Shown: positions 43,427 through 55,985, counted from the first letter of the stretch. The stretch: DNA of 64,000 nt from Desulfofustis limnaeus (GCF_023169885.1 NZ_AP025516.1:3637501-3701500), one strand, 5' to 3'. Numbers and translations: made by a program. The notes: a model not told the origin generated them from the letters alone.

Positions 43427-43996
43427 GTGAACTACTTCCAACTGATACCGGAGCTTGCGGTGGGTGGAGCAAGCGCCTTCCGCCTGGTTGACAACGGTAA
43501 GGCTCGACGAGTCATGGTGATCAACATCATCATCCTCGGGATATCTTTCGGGCTGTCTAATTTGATTGGCATCCTTGGCAGGGCTGAAATTCAGGACCTG
43601 CAGGGACGGGCACTGATGCTCCTGGGCCTGCTGATGATCTGCTACGGGATCGTCACCATGTTCGTCGCTCTGTTCGGGATATGCCTGATCTACTGGGCAG
43701 CGGCCAAGGCTTTGGGAGGGTCAGGGGGGTTACTGGCATGTCTGCAGCTGATCGGTCTGGCGGCTGTGCCTCTCTGGTTCCTGGCTCCGCTGCTCAACTA
43801 CGCGCTGCGCTACTCTCCGGGACCGGGAGTTCCACCGTTGCTGCTGGTGCCGCTGGCAGCGGCATTTATCTGGTCTTTCTGGCTGTTGAAAAGAAGTCTG
43901 ATCTTCGGGCAGGGATTGAGTGACGGAAGAGCCATCCTGGCCGTTAGCGGCATGTGGATCTTCAGCGTCAGCGCAATCTACGTCTTCTTGCCCTGA
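43427..43996 (+). CDS. Membrane protein of unknown function (YIP1-like)
   Basis: A 189-residue protein with about five membrane segments. The GGSGGLLACLQLIGLAAVPL stretch resembles the third helix region of YIP1-domain proteins, a weak match. It starts at GTG 43427 with no clear ribosome-binding site. Its last 19 nt overlap the 3' end of the cyclase gene on the other strand. Confidence 0.65.
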   Translation: MNYFQLIPELAVGGASAFRLVDNGKARRVMVINIIILGISFGLSNLIGILGRAEIQDLQGRALMLLGLLMICYGIVTMFVALFGICLIYWAAAKALGGSGGLLACLQLIGLAAVPLWFLAPLLNYALRYSPGPGVPPLLLVPLAAAFIWSFWLLKRSLIFGQGLSDGRAILAVSGMWIFSVSAIYVFLP

Positions 43997-45060
43997 TAGC
44001 CGGCCTGGACAACCCGGAACACCTCGATTTTGTCTTTGACGTTCTTGTATTCGAAGCGCCCCATGAATTCGCATTGATAAAGCCCGTTGAGTTGCTCCGC
44101 CGTCTTCCGGGAAACACAAATCTCCCCGCCCGGACACCCCCGTTCAATACGAGAAGCGATATTGACCCCGTATCCGAGTACGGTATAGTCGCAAAACTCC
44201 TCCGAGCCGATGGTGCCGACCACCACCTGATCGGTGTTGATGCCGATACCGAGATCGACATTGACGCCCAGCTTGCTGCGCCACTTCTGGCGTAAATTAC
44301 GCATCATGGCCTGCATTTCCAGTGCCGCTTCCACCGCTTTTTCGGCGTGATCGGACCGGTCCACCGGGTTGCCCCAGACAACCATCAACGAATCGCCGAT
44401 CAACTTGTCAATGACACCGCCGTTGGCCCGGGCGATCGAAATGAGCTTACCGAAACATTCCCGCATCATCTTGATCACCTGCTCCGGCTCGATATCCCGA
44501 CATAACTTGGTAAAACCACGCAAATCGGCAAACAGCACGGTCACGGTCTTGCGTACCCCATCTTCTTCCAGCAGATCCGGATTCTCGATGGCCAAGGTGG
44601 CGATACTCGGTTCAACGAAGTGACCAAAGGTCTTCTTGATATCGTTTTTTTCTTCCTCGAGAACGGTCGACCCCCAGCCCAACACCCTGATCACCGACAC
44701 CAATGTCCCGATCAGCGGAGCCGCCATCGGCATGAAAAGCTTGAACGCCTCCGAATAGGAATGGACCAGAACCGTATAGAAGATCCAGGCAATAACCGTA
44801 TAGATGATCCCTTTGACCACCCCCTCTTCGAGGATGATGATCCCCGGAAAGAGGCTGTGAAACATGATGATGAGGATGGTGACAGAAAGAGGAATCGGTT
44901 GATAACCGGCCAGTGACTCCAGGCGAAAGAAGGCCAGATCGAAGCGGGTAAATACATGGGCCGACTGCACGACACACAACGTGGCACCGACGAGGATGGA
45001 GACTACCAGAAAAACCCTGAGCTGAGAATATTTATGATATTTCAGGCGCATGGTCATCAT
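43978..45060 (-). CDS. Membrane-anchored class III adenylate/guanylate cyclase
   Basis: A 360-residue cyclase. About four N-terminal hydrophobic helices (to about residue 125) are followed by a short linker and the CHD catalytic domain (about 165-340). Metal-binding Asp residues lie in VLFADLRGFTKL and GDSLMVVWGNP, and the transition-state Asn/Arg pair lies in VNIASRIE. The usual GDxVN is GYGVN here, and the base-specifying residue is Thr (DYTVLG), as in many class IIIb bacterial adenylate cyclases. ATG 45060 is preceded by GGGGGTGAG; the frame continues further but without homology. The 3' end overlaps the neighbouring convergent gene by 19 nt. Confidence 0.88.
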   Translation of the reverse strand: MMTMRLKYHKYSQLRVFLVVSILVGATLCVVQSAHVFTRFDLAFFRLESLAGYQPIPLSVTILIIMFHSLFPGIIILEEGVVKGIIYTVIAWIFYTVLVHSYSEAFKLFMPMAAPLIGTLVSVIRVLGWGSTVLEEEKNDIKKTFGHFVEPSIATLAIENPDLLEEDGVRKTVTVLFADLRGFTKLCRDIEPEQVIKMMRECFGKLISIARANGGVIDKLIGDSLMVVWGNPVDRSDHAEKAVEAALEMQAMMRNLRQKWRSKLGVNVDLGIGINTDQVVVGTIGSEEFCDYTVLGYGVNIASRIERGCPGGEICVSRKTAEQLNGLYQCEFMGRFEYKNVKDKIEVFRVVQAGYQGKKT

Positions 45061-45460
45061 GGTTCGCTGCTCACCCCCTTCATCAAGCTCACCGGTACAG
45101 GTATTGGGTCGGCCTGGAGATCGTTGACAACACCCTAAAAAAACATATTTTTTGATATGGACAGAAAGCGAATATAGCCCTCTTTGGCCATTTGAACAAC
45201 AAAAAGACACGACACCTCCCCTGCCCTCCTTTCCCCGGTGAAATCCATCGCTTGCCCAAACCAGCCGGTTCCGGGTATAGTCATCATCCCGTAAGGTACC
45301 AGCCAAAAGAGGACGAGGCTGGAGATTGAGCAAAAATTCATCTGCCGATTCGTTGCCGTGCCGCTCCCGCTTACCCGATGGTCGCCACGGGCCACTTCCG
45401 GGGTGCCAGTGCACTGTGAATCTTGGGAAGGCGTCGGCATGAACCACGCTTTGCACGACG
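45061..45460. other. 400-bp divergent intergenic region between the cyclase and azlC
   Basis: A sigma-70-type pair TTGACA (45124-45129) and TATTTT (45146-45151, 16-nt spacing) points towards azlC and would leave a leader of about 300 nt. The leader contains a possible stem CCAGCC...GGCTGG (45299-45330) but I recognise no riboswitch. Nothing else was seen. Confidence 0.5.
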
Positions 45461-46168
45461 ATGCATGACAGAAAGAAACGCCAACAGGAATTGATCGCCG
45501 GCTTCACCGCAAATCTGGTCGTGGCGGCCAGTGTCGGCACCTATGGTAGTGTTCTCGGACTTCTGGCCGCGCAAAAAGGCTTGAGCTGGTATCAACTGCT
45601 GATCATGAATCTCTCCGTTTTCGCCGGATCAGCTCAATTCGTCATGGTCGACATGTGGTTCCCGCCGCTGCCGATTGCCGAAATCACCCTGGCGGTATTG
45701 GTGATCAATATGCGTTACCTGCTCATCGGTGCCTCGTTGAGTCCCCTGTTTCACAAGACCTCGTTGGGGGGGAAAATGGCATTCATGCACCTGGTGGCGG
45801 ACGAAAACTGGGCAATCACCATGGCTCGTTTCCACAAGGAAACCATTTCGCCTTGGTTTCTTCTCGGGGGAGGATTGTGCGTGCAGGCCGCCTGGTGTAC
45901 CGGCACCCTGCTCGGACACGGACTCGGCGCGGTCATTACCGAGCCCGAACGCTACGGACTCGACTTTTCTTTCGTGGCCGTCTTCACCGCCCTGGTCTTC
46001 AGCTTCTGGAAAGGGCGCAGCGACCTGCTCCCGTGGTTGACCGCAGCAGCGGTGGCCGTTGGCAGTGAACTCCTTCTGCCGGGGAAATGGTATATCATTT
46101 GCGGCGGCATCGCCGGAGCATTGGTGGCTGCCTGTCTGAGCAACAAAGGGCAGCAGGAAACGCCATGA
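45461..46168 (+). CDS. azlC: AzlC family branched-chain amino acid exporter, large subunit
   Basis: A 235-residue membrane protein with about five to six helices; the opening ELIAGFTANLVVAASVGTYG and NLSVFAGSAQFVMVDMWF segments mark AzlC. With AzlD it exports branched-chain amino acids. It starts at ATG 45461 and overlaps azlD by 4 nt (ATGA). Confidence 0.9.
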   Translation: MHDRKKRQQELIAGFTANLVVAASVGTYGSVLGLLAAQKGLSWYQLLIMNLSVFAGSAQFVMVDMWFPPLPIAEITLAVLVINMRYLLIGASLSPLFHKTSLGGKMAFMHLVADENWAITMARFHKETISPWFLLGGGLCVQAAWCTGTLLGHGLGAVITEPERYGLDFSFVAVFTALVFSFWKGRSDLLPWLTAAAVAVGSELLLPGKWYIICGGIAGALVAACLSNKGQQETP

Positions 46169-46476
46169 CACCCGAAAACTCCCTGCTGGTTTGGCTTACC
46201 ATCGGTGCTGCCGCCGTGGTCACCTACGGTCTGCGGATCTCCGGCTTGCTGTTGGCCGGTCGCCTGCCGAAGACCGGCAAGTTCCGGACCTTCATGGATG
46301 CCCTGCCGGGAACGATCCTTCTTTCTCTGATCGTTCCCGCAGCGGTCGCCGCCGGACCGGTTGGCTGGCTCGCCACCGTAGTTACCGGTCTATGCAGCAT
46401 CAAGACGGGCAACGTCTTTATCTCCATGCTGGTCGGCGTCGCCATCGTCGCTATCGGTCGAGGCCTGGGCTGGTAA
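46165..46476 (+). CDS. azlD: AzlD family branched-chain amino acid transport protein, small subunit
   Basis: A 103-residue four-helix membrane protein of the AzlD family (VTYGLRISGLLLAGRLPKT, then FMDALPGTILLSLIVPAAV). Its start ATG 46165 overlaps the azlC stop. Export of leucine-type amino acids is known for the family. Confidence 0.9.
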   Translation: MTPENSLLVWLTIGAAAVVTYGLRISGLLLAGRLPKTGKFRTFMDALPGTILLSLIVPAAVAAGPVGWLATVVTGLCSIKTGNVFISMLVGVAIVAIGRGLGW

Positions 46477-46483
46477 TACAAAA

Positions 46484-46512
46484 GGGGTGAGCCAGCCGCA
46501 GCTGCTCACCCC
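46484..46512. terminator. Terminator hairpin between azlD and yajC
   Basis: GGGGTGAGC (46484-46492) pairs with GCTCACCCC (46504-46512), with a further CAGC/GCTG pairing inside. It lies between convergent genes and is suited to both. The AAAA before it gives a T-run on the minus strand for yajC. Confidence 0.7.
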
Positions 46513-46561
46513 TGACATGTCCTATTTCTACACCTGTAGAAGACTAACAGCCCCTGATGCC

Positions 46562-46927
46562 TCAGGAACCGGATGACTTGGCCTTTTTCTCCTTACCGTC
46601 TGCTTCGCTTTTCGCCTCTTGACCGGCTTGTGAACCGGCGATGGCGTCACGGGCCACCTTGATCCGGATATTGTCGGCAATCTCCAGGGTCAATATGCCA
46701 TCGGTCATGCCGGTGATCTCACCCAAAATACCACCCTTGGTGATGACTTTCTGTCCTTTTTTCAGATCGTTGAGAAAGGCCTGGTGCTGCTTGGCCTGTT
46801 TCTGTTGCGGCCTGATGAGCAAAAAATAGAAAACCACGAAAATGAGGATCAACGGGATGAACGACGCAAGCCCCCCTGCTGCTCCTCCGCCTGCTGCCCC
46901 TTCGGCCGCGTAGGCTATACCTGTCAT
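46562..46927 (-). CDS. yajC: Preprotein translocase subunit YajC
   Basis: A 121-residue inner-membrane protein of the Sec holotranslocon. One helix (LASFIPLILIFVVFYFLLI, about 20-38) is followed by the conserved RPQQKQAKQHQAFLNDLKKG segment and a YajC beta domain, then a lysine/alanine-rich tail. It is directly after tgt, the usual tgt-yajC order; secD/secF are not in the window. Confidence 0.95.
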   Translation of the reverse strand: MTGIAYAAEGAAGGGAAGGLASFIPLILIFVVFYFLLIRPQQKQAKQHQAFLNDLKKGQKVITKGGILGEITGMTDGILTLEIADNIRIKVARDAIAGSQAGQEAKSEADGKEKKAKSSGS

Positions 46928-46989
46928 ACGACTACCTCCCTGAAAGAATCGATTTACCCTCTACTAGGAAAACATAAAAACCAATTTAA

Positions 46990-49298
<2,309 letters not shown>

Positions 49299-49315
<17 letters not shown>

Positions 49316-50330
49316 CTTTGCGAAATCCTGTCGGGTTCAGGTGTGCACCGGCGTACCAGGCAACACCGAACAGAGCATGGTCGGCCTTGACAATCACCTG
49401 GACCGGAACTGTAGCCAGCAGGTCGACCATCGTTCCCGGTTGGCTGAAGGTCTCCAAGAAAGAGGCAAAAAGCCGGGTTCCGACCAGTCTCGGCAGGATA
49501 CCGCCGCCGAGGAACAGTCCCCGACGGGCATATACCTTCAACACGAGATGGGCTCCTTCCCGGCCCAGGATCCGCAGAAACTGTTCGACGGCTCGAACGC
49601 TGGCCGGACAGGAACCGGCAACAGCGGCAGCGACGATGGTCGGGGTCCGGTCGACAACCCGCTGCAAGGCTTGCATCGTCTCGTCGGCAGCCGCCACCCC
49701 GCGCTCCCGATAAAAATCGAACAAGCGGGCGATTGCCGGTCCGCAGCAGGCCGTCTCATAGCTGACCACGCCACCACACCGTTCGTGCAACCAGGTCGCA
49801 TAATCGCGCTGTTCGTCGTCGATCGGGGCAAAATCGCAATGACCGCCTTCGCTCCCACAAGGAAAGAGATACCCATCCGTCTGCACCAGATACCCCTCCC
49901 CCAACCCGGTACCGGGGGCCAAGACGGCCGCCACCCGGCCCGACGGCCCACCGCCCGGCTGCAGACAGTGCAGGTCGGCCGTATTAAGGAGTGAGAGCGA
50001 CGCGGCCACGGCAGTCATATCGTTGATCATGAGCACCGTGTGGAAACCCAGGTTTCGCAGGGACCGTTCCCCGATCACCCAGGGCAGGTTGGTAACCCGG
50101 ACCTCGGGGCCGTCCACGACCCCGGCGATGCCGAGGCAAATGATGTCCGACCGGACATCATGACGCTTTTGAAAATCACGGAGCAACGGTTCGCAACCGT
50201 CGTAATCACGGTTGCGATACCGCTCTACAATCAATGGGCGGCACTTCGGGTCGGAGGCGCAAAACAAGCCAACGGCCGTCTTTGTCCCCCCGATATCCGC
50301 GGCGACAAAAAGCTTCTCACCTGCGTCCAT
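49299..50330 (-). CDS. glk: Glucokinase
   Basis: A 343-residue ATP-dependent glucokinase of the E. coli Glk type. The ATP phosphate loop FVAADIGGTKTAVGLF opens the protein, INDMTAVAAS includes the catalytic Asp region, and APGTGLGEGYL and PCGSEGGHCDFAP are the hallmark glucose-site motifs. It lies upstream of and overlaps an APH-type kinase gene. Confidence 0.93.
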
Positions 50331-50355
50331 ATCTGCTCATCGGCCTGGCCAGAAG

Positions 50356-51192
50356 TTAATTCGCACGCTGTTTATCCTCAGACGTGCAGCGATAGAGGTG
50401 GACATCCTGCTGCGGGAAAGGAATGGAGATCCCGGCTTGATCGAAGGCGGCCTTGACCCGCTCCAGCAAAGCAAACCTCACATCCCAATAATCAGCACTT
50501 TTCACCCAGGGACGAACGAGCAAATCGACGGAAGATGCCGCCAGTTCCCCGACGGCGACAGTCGGTTCGGGATCTCTCAAGACCCGTTGCTCAGCTGCCA
50601 ACACCTGCCGGACGAGCTGTTGCGCTTCCTGCAGGTTGTCCTGGTAACCGATACTGAAAACCAGATCGATCCGGCGGGTCGGATAAGCGTTAATATTGGT
50701 GATGGTATCGTTTAAGATGTTGCCGTTAGGGATAATTTTTCGTTGATTGTCGCCGGTGTTGAGAATGGTATTGAAAATCGAGATCTCCATCACGACTCCG
50801 GTCTCGCCGGCAGCAGTAACCACGTCACCGACCCTGAACGGCCGAAACAGGATCAGCATCACCCCGGCGGAAAAATTGGCCAGCGAATCCTTCAGGGCAA
50901 GACCGACCGCCAGGCCGGCGGCACCAAGAACGGCCAGAAAAGAAGTGGTATCGATACCGAGTTGTCCGGCCGCAGCCACGAGAACCGCAGCCAGCAGCGC
51001 ATAATAGATGACGTTGCCGAGAAATTTGGTCAACGTGACATCGACCCCGTAGCGCTCCATCATGGCCCCCAGCAGTCGCGACAGCCGACGAGCAACCCAG
51101 AGCCCCAGCAGCAGGACCAGGGCTGCTGCCACCACGCGCAGGCCGTAGGTAACCAATAGGTTGCGTAGCACATCAAGGTCAATGGCGAACAT
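50356..51192 (-). CDS. Small-conductance mechanosensitive channel (MscS family)
   Basis: A 278-residue channel with three N-terminal helices and a soluble beta domain. The pore helix is AVLGAAGLAVGLALKDSLANFSAG, shown here by its key Gly/Ala pattern (GAAGLAVGLALKDSLANF), and the following VGDVVTAAGETGVVMEISIF is the MscS beta domain. It acts as an osmotic safety valve. ATG 51192 follows AAGGAGAAG. Confidence 0.92.
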   Translation of the reverse strand: MFAIDLDVLRNLLVTYGLRVVAAALVLLLGLWVARRLSRLLGAMMERYGVDVTLTKFLGNVIYYALLAAVLVAAAGQLGIDTTSFLAVLGAAGLAVGLALKDSLANFSAGVMLILFRPFRVGDVVTAAGETGVVMEISIFNTILNTGDNQRKIIPNGNILNDTITNINAYPTRRIDLVFSIGYQDNLQEAQQLVRQVLAAEQRVLRDPEPTVAVGELAASSVDLLVRPWVKSADYWDVRFALLERVKAAFDQAGISIPFPQQDVHLYRCTSEDKQRAN

Positions 51193-51360
51193 TTCTCTTC
51201 TCCTTGGTAAAGATGAACGGCAGTTTGTGGCATGAAGGTTTTTCTTCCCGATCGGCGCTCCCGCGCCCGACCTCCCGGCTTGCGGGCAACAGCCGTGATC
51301 CCCACAGGGAATCTCCGTTACCGCCGACGAGGCTCCCCACGATGAGCGTCCGTCAACCGG

Positions 51361-52122
51361 TCATGACTCCAACAGGGAGATGTCGGCAGCTTCGGTGCGA
51401 TTGTTGTTCTCCGGGTTCTGGATGATCGAAAACTCGAAGATGTTGGTGGCATCGAGGAACGCCGAATCATGGGGGACCGTCGATTTGGAACAATGAAAGA
51501 ACACCGTTTCCGCCCGCAGCCCGCTGCTGGTCAACTTGTAATAGCGCAGGAAGCCGAAACCGCGATCGGGGTTGTAATTGACCGGAATGCCCCGTTTCCG
51601 CCCGGCTGCCTCGGAGGACATGGGCAGAAGGCCGGGGATGAGAAATCCGGACAGATAGTTGTCGGCCACTTCCCGCAGTTCGGAACTGACGTTGTTGAAA
51701 CCGATCACCTCCACCCGGCACCCCATGTTCTGCAATGCGAGTACCAAGCGGATGAAATCGCCGTCACCGGTGAGCAGGATGATTCGATCGAGATTACGGG
51801 CTTGCAGCAGGGCGTCGATGGCCAGATCCATGTCGGCATTGGCTTTGGTGGTCAGGATGCCTTCGTCGTCGACGAAGTGCTTGACGAATTTCTTGATGAC
51901 CTTGAAGCCGCATTGACGGATGATATTATGGTACCGGTACAGCTTCTGCCGGTATTCGTCATCCTCCTTGGTCCGGGTCCGATCCTCGGCCAGATAGGAA
52001 TTGGCACGGAGCAGCACTGAATTGCCGCTGTTGCCCAATTCCGCCAAAACATCGTAACGCATGCCGTAGCCGCCGCTCAAGCGGATGTTCTCGGCATCAA
52101 CGTAGATCCCGGTCTTCAGCAT
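51361..52122 (-). CDS. NYN/LabA-type nuclease domain protein with C-terminal cold-shock-like domain
   Basis: A 253-residue protein. The PIN-like NYN domain (about 1-150) has acidic metal ligands in IYVDAENI (D9), NADMDLAIDA and LLTGDGDF, consistent with an RNase. From about residue 183, GIPVNYNPDRGFGFLRYY and ETVFFHCSKS look like a cold-shock/S1-type nucleic-acid-binding fold. ATG 52122 follows GGGAG, which is formed by the last codons of guaA; the two genes are separated by one base (TAATATG), so translation is probably coupled. Confidence 0.85.
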   Translation of the reverse strand: MLKTGIYVDAENIRLSGGYGMRYDVLAELGNSGNSVLLRANSYLAEDRTRTKEDDEYRQKLYRYHNIIRQCGFKVIKKFVKHFVDDEGILTTKANADMDLAIDALLQARNLDRIILLTGDGDFIRLVLALQNMGCRVEVIGFNNVSSELREVADNYLSGFLIPGLLPMSSEAAGRKRGIPVNYNPDRGFGFLRYYKLTSSGLRAETVFFHCSKSTVPHDSAFLDATNIFEFSIIQNPENNNRTEAADISLLES

Positions 52123-52123
52123 A

Positions 52124-53680
52124 TTACTCCCACTCGATAGTCGACGGCGGCTTGGACGAGATGTCATAGACCACCCGGTTCACCCCCCGCACCTCGTTGA
52201 TGATCCTGGTGGAAATGGTACCGAGCAGCTCATAGGGAAGTCTCGTCCAATCGGCGGTCATGGCGTCCCGGGAATCGACACAACGAAGGGCGATCACATG
52301 CTCGTAGGTGCGCCCGTCGCCCATGACCCCCACCGTCTGGATCGGCAGCAGCACCGCAAAAGACTGCCACACCTGACGATACCAGCCCTGCTTCTTCATC
52401 TCGTCGAGCACGATGACATCGGCCTGGCGCAGGATCTCCAGGCGCTCCCGGGTGATCTCACCCATGATCCTGATGCCAAGCCCCGGACCGGGAAACGGTT
52501 GCCGATAGATCGCTTCCTCCGGCAGACCCAATTCCAGGCCAAGCAGACGGACCTCGTCCTTGAACAATTCGCGTAGCGGTTCGATCAGATCGAGCTTCAT
52601 CACCTCCGGCAACCCGCCGACGTTGTGATGGGACTTGATCGGGGCCTCGCCGCGAAACGATACCGACTCGATCACATCGGGGTACAGGGTACCTTGTGCC
52701 AGGAAGGAGACATCGCCGATCTTGCCGGCTTCCTCCTCGAAAATCTTGATGAACCCGAGACCGATCTTTTTGCGCTTCAACTCAGGATCGACCACCGCGT
52801 GCAATTCCTTGAGGAAGAACTCGGAGGCATCCACGTCGATCACGTTGAGCTTGCTGGTCTCTTTGAAAAAACGAAGGATCGCTTCCGATTCCCCGGAGCG
52901 CATCAGGCCGTTGTCGACATAGATGCAGGTCAATTGTTCGCCGATCGCCCGGTGGACCAGAGCCGCCGTTACCGAAGAGTCAACACCACCGCTCAAGGCG
53001 CAGATGACGCGGGCCGTGCCCACCTTTTCCCTGATCGCCTTGACCGTTGTCTCGATAAACGAATGCATGGTCCAGTCGGGTCTGCATTTGCAGAAGCCGA
53101 AGATGAAGTTGCGCAAGACATCGGTACCGATCAGAGTGTGGGCCACTTCCGGATGAAATTGCACCGCCATCCACGGCTTGTCGCGATGGCGCAGCGCCGC
53201 GTAGGGCGAATGAAGGCTGGTGGCGGTGGCCTCGAAACCGTCAGGAACCACTTCGACCCGATCGCCGTGGCTCATCCACACCTGATGATGATGAATGCCC
53301 TCACCGGTCTCCAGACCGGCGAACAACCCGTCGGTCCGCAGCACCCGCAGTTCCGCCTTGCCGAATTCCCTCTTCTCCGCCCGCTCCACCCGGCCGCCGC
53401 TCTGCAGGATCATCAGTTGGGCGCCATAGCAGATACCGAGAATCGGAACTCCCAGCTGCAGAATCGCCGGATCGCTGTGTGGCGCATCGGTATCATAAAC
53501 CGAACAGGGCCCGCCGGACATGACGATACCGGCCGGCCGCATCGCCTTGATCCGTTCTAGCGTCAGCGAATAGGGGTGGATCTCACAATAGACCTTCTGT
53601 TCGCGGATCCGTCGGGCAATGAGTTGCGTCGTCTGCGATCCGAAATCAAGAATCAGGATCATGTCCTCGTGACCATTCAT
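52124..53680 (-). CDS. guaA: GMP synthase (glutamine-hydrolysing)
   Basis: A 518-residue enzyme converting XMP to GMP. The class I amidotransferase domain (1 to about 200) has the catalytic Cys in GICYGAQLM and His in HPEVAHT. The ATP-pyrophosphatase domain has the PP-loop SGGVDSSV at about 226, and the C-terminal dimerisation domain ends PSTIEWE. AAGGAG 9 nt before ATG 53680 is the ribosome-binding site. guaB lies 57 nt upstream. Confidence 0.97.
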   Translation of the reverse strand: MNGHEDMILILDFGSQTTQLIARRIREQKVYCEIHPYSLTLERIKAMRPAGIVMSGGPCSVYDTDAPHSDPAILQLGVPILGICYGAQLMILQSGGRVERAEKREFGKAELRVLRTDGLFAGLETGEGIHHHQVWMSHGDRVEVVPDGFEATATSLHSPYAALRHRDKPWMAVQFHPEVAHTLIGTDVLRNFIFGFCKCRPDWTMHSFIETTVKAIREKVGTARVICALSGGVDSSVTAALVHRAIGEQLTCIYVDNGLMRSGESEAILRFFKETSKLNVIDVDASEFFLKELHAVVDPELKRKKIGLGFIKIFEEEAGKIGDVSFLAQGTLYPDVIESVSFRGEAPIKSHHNVGGLPEVMKLDLIEPLRELFKDEVRLLGLELGLPEEAIYRQPFPGPGLGIRIMGEITRERLEILRQADVIVLDEMKKQGWYRQVWQSFAVLLPIQTVGVMGDGRTYEHVIALRCVDSRDAMTADWTRLPYELLGTISTRIINEVRGVNRVVYDISSKPPSTIEWE

Positions 53681-53736
53681 CAGCGGCCGCTCCTTCTGTT
53701 TATCCGTTAGTGGTGAGCACTCGTGCTTGCAGCGCC

Positions 53737-55200
53737 TCAGGCCATTCGATAATTGGGCGCTTCCTTGGTGATAATGACATCATGTACGTGCGATTCGCGC
53801 AGCCCGGCCGAAGAAATTCTGACAAAGGTGGCCTTCTGCTGCAGGTCGCTGATCGAGGCGGCCCCCACATAGCCCATCCCGGAGCGCAAGCCGCCGAGCA
53901 ACTGGTAGATGACGTTGGTCAGCGGACCGCGATACGGGACCTTGCCCTCGATTCCCTCCGGCACCAGCTTGGCGGTGGCCTCGACCTCCGCCTGAAAATA
54001 GCGGTCCGAGGAACCGCGGGCCATGGCCCCCAATGACCCCATCCCCCGGTACCCCTTATAGGTGCGTCCCTGGTATAGGAACGTTTCGCCAGGCGTCTCA
54101 TCGGTCCCGGCGAACAGGCTGCCGATCATCACCGTTGAGGCGCCGGCGCCGATAGCTTTGGTCAGATCGCCGGAATGCTTGATACCGCCGTCGGCGATCA
54201 CCGGGATGTCGTGTTTACGTGCCACCGCGACGCACTGTTGTACCGCGGTGAACTGCGGTACGCCAACCCCGGCGACAATCCTGGTGGTACAGATCGATCC
54301 CGGTCCGACGCCAACCTTGATGGCATTGGCTCCGGCCTTGATCAGGTCCTCGGCAGCCTCGGCCGTGGCGATGTTGCCGGCGATGATCTGCAGGGTAGGA
54401 AAGGCGCTGCGCACCGCCTGCAAGGTACGGACGACCCCGGCCGAATGACCGTGGGCGGAGTCGAGCACCACCACATCGACGCCGGCTTTGATTAAACGCT
54501 CCACGTGCGCTTCGCAGGTGGGCCCGACACCGATGGCGGCACCAACCAGCAACCGCCCATATTGATCTTTGGCCGAATTGGGGTATTTTTTGATTTTTTC
54601 CAAATCCTTGATGGTGATCAACCCCTTGAGATTGCCGTTGTCATCGACCACCAGCAACTTCTCGATGCGGTGTTCGTGAAGCAACGCCTTGGAATGCTCC
54701 AGATCGATACCCACCTTGGCCGTCACCAGGTTTTTGCTGGTCATTACATCGGCCACCCGCAAGCCGTTATCGGAGACGAAGCGCAGATCGCGGTTGGTGA
54801 CGATGCCGACCAGCTTTCCTTCATGCAGCACTGGAAGACCGGAGATCTTGTAACGACTCATGATATCCTGGACCTCGGCTACCGACTGGTCCTGCCTGAC
54901 GACAATCGGGTCGGTGATCATGCCCGATTCCGATTTCTTCACCCGCTCCACTTCCTGGGCTTGGCTTTCGATCCCCATGTTTTTGTGGATGATGCCGATA
55001 CCGCCCTCGCGGGCCATGGTAATCGCCGTTGCCGACTCGGTCACCGTATCCATGGCCGCACTGGCCAACGGACAATTGAGGCGGATGGTCTGCGTCAACC
55101 AGGTCGCCAGCGACACTTCGTTCGGCAGGACGGAGGAAGCCGCCGGCACCAGTAAGAGATCATCAAAAGTTAGTGCCATTTCATAACTATCTGGTAACAT
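53737..55200 (-). CDS. guaB: IMP dehydrogenase
   Basis: A 487-residue enzyme, the rate-limiting step to GMP. The (beta/alpha)8 barrel has an inserted CBS pair (about 95-205). The catalytic Cys is in [17 protein letters not shown] (about residue 302), and [13 protein letters not shown] and the flap segment are intact. AAGGAG six nt before ATG 55200 sets the start; a longer frame to 55221 is less likely. The promoter is about 80 nt upstream. Confidence 0.97.
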   Translation of the reverse strand: MLPDSYEMALTFDDLLLVPAASSVLPNEVSLATWLTQTIRLNCPLASAAMDTVTESATAITMAREGGIGIIHKNMGIESQAQEVERVKKSESGMITDPIVVRQDQSVAEVQDIMSRYKISGLPVLHEGKLVGIVTNRDLRFVSDNGLRVADVMTSKNLVTAKVGIDLEHSKALLHEHRIEKLLVVDDNGNLKGLITIKDLEKIKKYPNSAKDQYGRLLVGAAIGVGPTCEAHVERLIKAGVDVVVLDSAHGHSAGVVRTLQAVRSAFPTLQIIAGNIATAEAAEDLIKAGANAIKVGVGPGSICTTRIVAGVGVPQFTAVQQCVAVARKHDIPVIADGGIKHSGDLTKAIGAGASTVMIGSLFAGTDETPGETFLYQGRTYKGYRGMGSLGAMARGSSDRYFQAEVEATAKLVPEGIEGKVPYRGPLTNVIYQLLGGLRSGMGYVGAASISDLQQKATFVRISSAGLRESHVHDVIITKEAPNYRMA

Positions 55201-55275
55201 AGGTGACTCCTTTGTCGGCACATCCCGCCAACCAGCTGAAACAGTTAAGAATTCTTGCGTCGCGAAACACCGATA

Positions 55276-55303
55276 CTTATAGTTAAAGCAACGTACCGCG
55301 CAA
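55276..55303 (-). promoter_or_regulatory. Promoter of the guaBA operon
   Basis: On the minus strand TTGCGC (55303-55298), a 16-nt spacer and TATAAG (55281-55276) form a good sigma-70 promoter, about 75 nt before the guaB start. Confidence 0.5.
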
Positions 55304-55373
55304 ACCTCAATCTGATACCATTCACCATCCGCTCTGTCGGCTCGCTCTTCGGAAATGGTGATGAGACGGATTT

Positions 55374-55985
55374 ATGATTATAGAGATTAACCCACACAAT
55401 CCGCAAACCCGCCTGATCAAACAGGTCGCCGACCTGCTGAGGCACGACGCAGTCATCTGTTATCCAACCGACACCGGCTATGGAATCGGTTGCGATATCT
55501 TCAACGCGAAAGCAATACGCCAGGTTGAGTTGCTGAAACGGAGACCGCCCAACAAACCATTCTCCTTCATGTGCTCCGATCTGAAAAACATCAGTGAATT
55601 TGCCCACGTATCAAATACAGCTTATCGCCTGTTGAAGAAAAACCTGCCGGGTCCGTATACCTTTGTTCTGCCGGGCACCAAACTGGTTCCCAAGGTCATG
55701 ACCACCAAGCAGAAGACCGTCGGCATCAGGGTCCCGGAAAATGCCATTTGTCGAGCCTTGCTGGCTGAATTCGGCGCACCGATCATCAATACCAGTCTGC
55801 CGTTGAGCGACGATGTGCCCCCGCCCACCGAAGCATACGAGATTGACGAGTTGATCGGCAATCGAGTGGACCTGATCATCGACGGCGGTCCCGTCTATCC
55901 CGATCCCTCTTCAGTCATCGATCTTACCGGTGATGCCCCGGAGATACTCCGGGCCGGTAAAGGCGACGTTACTCCTTTCCGCTGA
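55374..55985 (+). CDS. YciO/Sua5 family protein (L-threonylcarbamoyladenylate synthase-like)
   Basis: A 203-residue YrdC-fold protein. LLRHDAVICYPTDTGYGIGC, KRRPPNKPFSFMC and GPYTFVLPGT are YrdC/Sua5 family motifs. The protein lacks the Sua5 C-terminal domain and matches the YciO subgroup. It may make threonylcarbamoyl-AMP for tRNA t6A, although YciO-type proteins are not shown to do so in all cases. ATG 55374. The 3' end overlaps the HU-like gene by 17 nt. Confidence 0.87.
   Translation: MIIEINPHNPQTRLIKQVADLLRHDAVICYPTDTGYGIGCDIFNAKAIRQVELLKRRPPNKPFSFMCSDLKNISEFAHVSNTAYRLLKKNLPGPYTFVLPGTKLVPKVMTTKQKTVGIRVPENAICRALLAEFGAPIINTSLPLSDDVPPPTEAYEIDELIGNRVDLIIDGGPVYPDPSSVIDLTGDAPEILRAGKGDVTPFR

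Noticed and set aside
45270-45335. Possible riboswitch in the azlC leader
   Set aside because: A small stem can be drawn but it does not match a known class I could recall, including cyclic di-GMP and amino-acid riboswitches.
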